Shown here: piece after piece, positions 5,583-7,837 of the stretch
Layout: every line of letters starts with the position of its first letter
Position numbering within the stretch: the first letter of the stretch is position 1
From: Eubacterium sp.
GTDB taxonomy: Bacteria; Bacillota; Clostridia; Oscillospirales; Acutalibacteraceae
Direction of reading: 5' to 3'
Assembly: GCA_024696725.1 (NCBI GenBank)
Contig: JAILGO010000156.1
Span: 1 to 7,837, forward strand
Length of the DNA stretch: 7,837 nt
Notes under the pieces: generated by a model
The model's input: the letters and a program-made list of their open reading frames with translations, nothing else
What the model was told of the DNA's origin: nothing
The model's database searches: none
Made by a program: the position numbers and the translations under genes

Positions 5583-6825
5583 TTATTACGTCGAGCTCGC
5601 TTCCGACTAAATCCGTATCGCTCTTTAACGAAACGGGAATATAGTTTCCGGTGTAGCCTCTGTATTCGTCGCCGTGTCTGCTCTCAAAAAGCACTCTGAC
5701 GGTCTTTCCGATTTGCCTGTTCATAAAATTGGCGCGGAGTTTTTCCGCTTCGCGTATTACCGTCGCGGCTCTCTGCTCCTTAACGGCTTTAGTCACGCTG
5801 TCACCGCGTCTTGAAGCAGCCGTTCCCGTTCTTTCGGAGTAGGGGAAGGTATGTACCTTTTCAAAGCCAATTTCCTTGATAAAGTCGAGGGATTCAAGAA
5901 AGTCCGCGTCGCTTTCCTCGTGAAAGCCCGTCATAACGTCCGTCGTAAGCGTGCAGTCGGGAAAGGCTTTTCTGAGCTTGCTACAGAGCTGTCGGTACTC
6001 GTCGGCGGTATAGTGTCGGTTCATATTTTTCAGCGTTCTGTTACATCCGCTCTGAAGAGAAATGTGAAACTGCGGACAGAGCTTTCCGCACTCCGAGAGA
6101 GCGTTAATCATCCCGTCGGTGATGTGGTCGGGCTCAAGCGAGCCGAGTCTCACTCTCAGAATGTTTTTGTCGTCGTTACATACCCTTACGGCGTCCGCAA
6201 GTCCGTAACCGAGTCCTTTTCCGTAAGCGGAGAGGTTAATTCCGACTAAAACGATTTCTCTTATTCCGTTCTCGCCGAGAGTTTTTATTTCATCCTTTAA
6301 TTCGTTGAGCGGCTTTGAGCGTACCCTTCCTCTTGCCATGGGAATAATACAGTAGGAGCAGAAGCGGTCGCACCCGTCCTCAATCTTGACGAAGGCTCTT
6401 ATTCTTTCGGAAAACTCTCCGATAGCGCAGCTGCCGAAGCCGTCCGAGCTTTCGTGCTTTTCGATACGAACCGTTCTTCTTTTTGTCGTATTGTATTCGT
6501 TTATCAGAGATAAAATATCGCCGTCGTTTTTATTTGAAAAAACAATGTCCGCCTGAGTAAGCTTTTTCGCTTCCTCAGGGAAAGCCTGAGGCATACATCC
6601 CGTCAGTATAACCGTTGAATCGGGATGATTGCGCTTGAACTTCCGTACGTTCTGCTTGGTCTTTTTATCGGCGGTAGCGGTCACCGTGCAGGAATTAATA
6701 ATATAGTAGTCCGCCTCCTCTTCGGGCGGTACAATTTCAAAGCCTGCATTTTTAAGAAGCTCTGCCATATATTCGCTTTCGTACTGATTAACCTTACATC
6801 CGAGTGTATAAAACGCAGCCTTCAT
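5536..6825 (-). CDS. mtaB: tRNA t6A37 methylthiotransferase MtaB
   Basis: MtaB is a radical-SAM enzyme that adds a methylthio group to t6A at position 37 of ANN-decoding tRNAs, forming ms2t6A. The 429 residues show the three-domain plan of the family. The N-terminal UPF0004 domain has its three cluster cysteines at Cys10 (TLGCKVNQ), Cys46 (INSCTV) and Cys77 (LTGCMPQ). The radical-SAM domain carries CDRFCSYC (Cys152, Cys156, Cys159) followed by ARGRVRSKP. A C-terminal TRAM-like domain begins near RQIGKTVRVLFE. TLGCKVNQYE points to the MtaB/YqeV branch rather than MiaB or RimO. I chose the ATG at 6825, which has AAAGGA (complement of 6831-6836) six bases upstream. A longer reading from GTG at 6840 would place that ribosome binding site inside the coding region. 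The gene is divergent from the carboxypeptidase and overlaps the end of the convergent lipoprotein gene by 47 bases. Confidence 0.96.
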   Translation of the reverse strand: MKAAFYTLGCKVNQYESEYMAELLKNAGFEIVPPEEEADYYIINSCTVTATADKKTKQNVRKFKRNHPDSTVILTGCMPQAFPEEAKKLTQADIVFSNKNDGDILSLINEYNTTKRRTVRIEKHESSDGFGSCAIGEFSERIRAFVKIEDGCDRFCSYCIIPMARGRVRSKPLNELKDEIKTLGENGIREIVLVGINLSAYGKGLGYGLADAVRVCNDDKNILRVRLGSLEPDHITDGMINALSECGKLCPQFHISLQSGCNRTLKNMNRHYTADEYRQLCSKLRKAFPDCTLTTDVMTGFHEESDADFLESLDFIKEIGFEKVHTFPYSERTGTAASRRGDSVTKAVKEQRAATVIREAEKLRANFMNRQIGKTVRVLFESRHGDEYRGYTGNYIPVSLKSDTDLVGSELDVIIISYSPEADLCYSEL

Positions 6826-6851
6826 ACTATGTCCTTTCACGATTTTTTGTT

Positions 6852-6880
6852 ATTATATCAAATCTCCCGAATTATTACAA
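6852..6880 (-). promoter_or_regulatory. Sigma-A promoter of mtaB
   Basis: On the minus strand a perfect TATAAT (complement of 6852-6857) stands 17 bases after TTGTAA (complement of 6875-6880, four of six consensus positions). Transcription would start near 6845, giving a leader of about 20 nt that carries AAAGGA. It lies in the 87-base gap shared with the divergent carboxypeptidase gene. Confidence 0.7.
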
Positions 6881-6902
6881 CATAATTTGAATATTAATAA
6901 GT

Positions 6903-6908
6903 GGTGAT
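6903..6908 (+). promoter_or_regulatory. Ribosome binding site of the carboxypeptidase gene
   Basis: GGTGAT, four bases before the ATG at 6913, matches the right-hand part of the extended Shine-Dalgarno complement (AAGGAGGTGATCC). It is shifted compared with the AAAGGA sites of neighbouring genes, but still supports this start together with the signal peptide that begins there. Confidence 0.45.
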
Positions 6909-6912
6909 ATAT

Positions 6913-7837
6913 ATGAAAAAGATTATTCCCTTTCTTCTGTCGTTACTCTTCGTTCTTCCTTTCGCCTCAGAAGCACGCGCCGATGAAAAGCTTGATTTTG
7001 TAGAAGCAAAATCAGCCGTGCTTATGTGTATTGATAACGGCGAGGTGCTTTATAAGGAAAACGAAACCGAACATCTTTCTCCGGCGTCGGTAACTAAAAA
7101 AATGACGATACTGCTTGTCCTCGAAGCGCTTGAAAATAAAAAAATCAAGCTCACCGATAAGGTTACCGCGTCAGCCGAAGCGGTATCTATGGGCGGCTCT
7201 CAGATATGGCTTGAGGTCGGCGAGATTATGACGGTTGAGGAGCTTTTCAAGGCAGTAGTTGTAGCGAGCGCAAACGACGCGTGTACGGCTTTTGCCGAGT
7301 ACGTCGGAGGCTCTACGGCATCATTTGTAAAAATTATGAACGACAGAGCGGCTGAGCTCGGGTGTAAAAATACAAATTTTGAAAACTGTAACGGGCTTGA
7401 CGATACGGTAAAAAATCACTATTCCTGCGCCTACGATTTGGCTCTGATTTCCTGCGAGGTTATGAAACACAAGCTTATAAAGAAGTATACGGGGATTTGG
7501 CTCGATTCCTTAAGAAACGGCGAAACGGAGCTTAATAATACGAATAAGCTCGTAAATACCTATAACGGAATAACGGGACTTAAAACGGGTACGACCTCTA
7601 ACGCGGGTTTCTGCGTTTCGGCTACCGCGGAGCGCGACGGTATGCAGCTTGTTGCCGTTGTACTCGGAAGCGAAACGAGCGAGAAGCGTTTTTACTCCGC
7701 CGCTCTGCTCCTTGATTGGGGATTTGCGAATTATGAAATAATAAAGCCCGAAATCGACGTCTCCGAAATTAAAAGCGTTAAGGTAAAAAACGGAGTGCTA
7801 AAAAGTATAAAACCCGTGTTTAACGCCGATAATAAGG
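6913..7837 (+). CDS. D-alanyl-D-alanine carboxypeptidase (DacF/PBP5 family), 3' end outside window
   Basis: This low-molecular-weight penicillin-binding protein removes the terminal D-Ala from peptidoglycan pentapeptides outside the membrane. The reading frame runs off the window; 308 residues are visible of a usual 370-430. The signal peptide (MKKIIPFLLSLLFVLPFASEARA) has a likely cleavage after Ala23. All three serine-acyltransferase (S11 peptidase) motifs are present: SVTK at 59-62 (Ser59 nucleophile, Lys62) in SPASVTKKMT, SAN at 119-121, and KTG at 224-226 in GLKTGTTSNAG. After the catalytic domain the chain enters the small C-terminal beta domain (KPEIDVSEIKSVKVKNG) before truncation; a membrane anchor would lie beyond the edge. 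It is divergent from mtaB. In many Firmicutes dacF precedes spoIIAA-spoIIAB-sigF, which would suit this neighbourhood, but paralogues are common. I therefore leave out the symbol. Confidence 0.95.
   Translation, partial: MKKIIPFLLSLLFVLPFASEARADEKLDFVEAKSAVLMCIDNGEVLYKENETEHLSPASVTKKMTILLVLEALENKKIKLTDKVTASAEAVSMGGSQIWLEVGEIMTVEELFKAVVVASANDACTAFAEYVGGSTASFVKIMNDRAAELGCKNTNFENCNGLDDTVKNHYSCAYDLALISCEVMKHKLIKKYTGIWLDSLRNGETELNNTNKLVNTYNGITGLKTGTTSNAGFCVSATAERDGMQLVAVVLGSETSEKRFYSAALLLDWGFANYEIIKPEIDVSEIKSVKVKNGVLKSIKPVFNADNK

Noticed and set aside
5851..6249. 132-codon plus-strand frame opposite mtaB
   Set aside because: It is antisense to the conserved radical-SAM region of mtaB, has no ribosome binding site and no recognisable domain. 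It is a shadow.
6825..6840. Upstream GTG start for mtaB adding five residues
   Set aside because: It would place the AAAGGA ribosome binding site inside the coding sequence; homologues begin at MKAAFYTLGCKVNQ-type sequence.
6625..6885. 86-codon plus-strand frame crossing the mtaB start
   Set aside because: It is antisense to the cysteine-bearing N-terminal domain of mtaB and its promoter, and has no independent support.
1..7837. Search for mobile elements, CRISPR arrays, toxin-antitoxin pairs, phage genes or a new gene system
   Set aside because: No transposase, integrase, direct-repeat array or small paired genes were seen. Nearly all sequence is accounted for by recognisable core genes, with no intergenic stretch above 300 bases.

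Overview
The window looks like chromosomal DNA from an endospore-forming Clostridia-type Firmicute, probably of the gut Oscillospirales/Ruminococcaceae kind. This is inferred from an intact spoIVA, a SipL-type SPOCS/LysM gene beside it, AAAGGA-type ribosome binding sites and a clostridial-style DacF. The exact lineage cannot be read from the sequence. Base composition and codon use appear even across the window, and I see no insertion sequence, prophage, integrase, CRISPR array or defence gene.

Layout. Positions 1-700 hold the nearly complete 3' part of a YhhN-family membrane protein (lysoplasmalogenase-like). A good sigma-A-type promoter (710-738) then drives a single tRNA gene with anticodon CAU (780-856), which has its own terminator (861-889). 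Positions 912-3984 form a sporulation unit: a predicted sigma-E promoter, a SipL-like gene split by an apparent -1 frameshift (970-1317 and 1314-2459), then spoIVA (2473-3948) and a strong bidirectional hairpin terminator. A small minus-strand zinc-ribbon protein of unknown function (3988-4281) converges on that terminator. Reading away from it is a GHL10/DUF187-family lipoprotein (4344-5582). The 3' end of this gene overlaps, tail to tail, the minus-strand mtaB gene (5536-6825), a tRNA methylthiotransferase. Divergent from mtaB, across an 87-nt gap, is a secreted D-alanyl-D-alanine carboxypeptidase (6913 to the window end), cut off by the window edge.

How the genes work together. SpoIVA is the ATPase that polymerises into the basement layer of the spore coat. 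SipL is its mother-cell partner in Clostridioides difficile. The sigma-E-like promoter ahead of the pair matches that role. The DacF-like enzyme trims peptidoglycan stem peptides and in many Firmicutes lies upstream of the spoIIA-sigF operon, but the downstream sequence needed to test this is outside the window. The tRNA and mtaB belong to general translation.

The most notable point is the broken sipL reading frame. It is either a one-base sequence or assembly error or a real lesion with consequences for sporulation. I did not find a convincing undescribed system; the remaining observations are modest.
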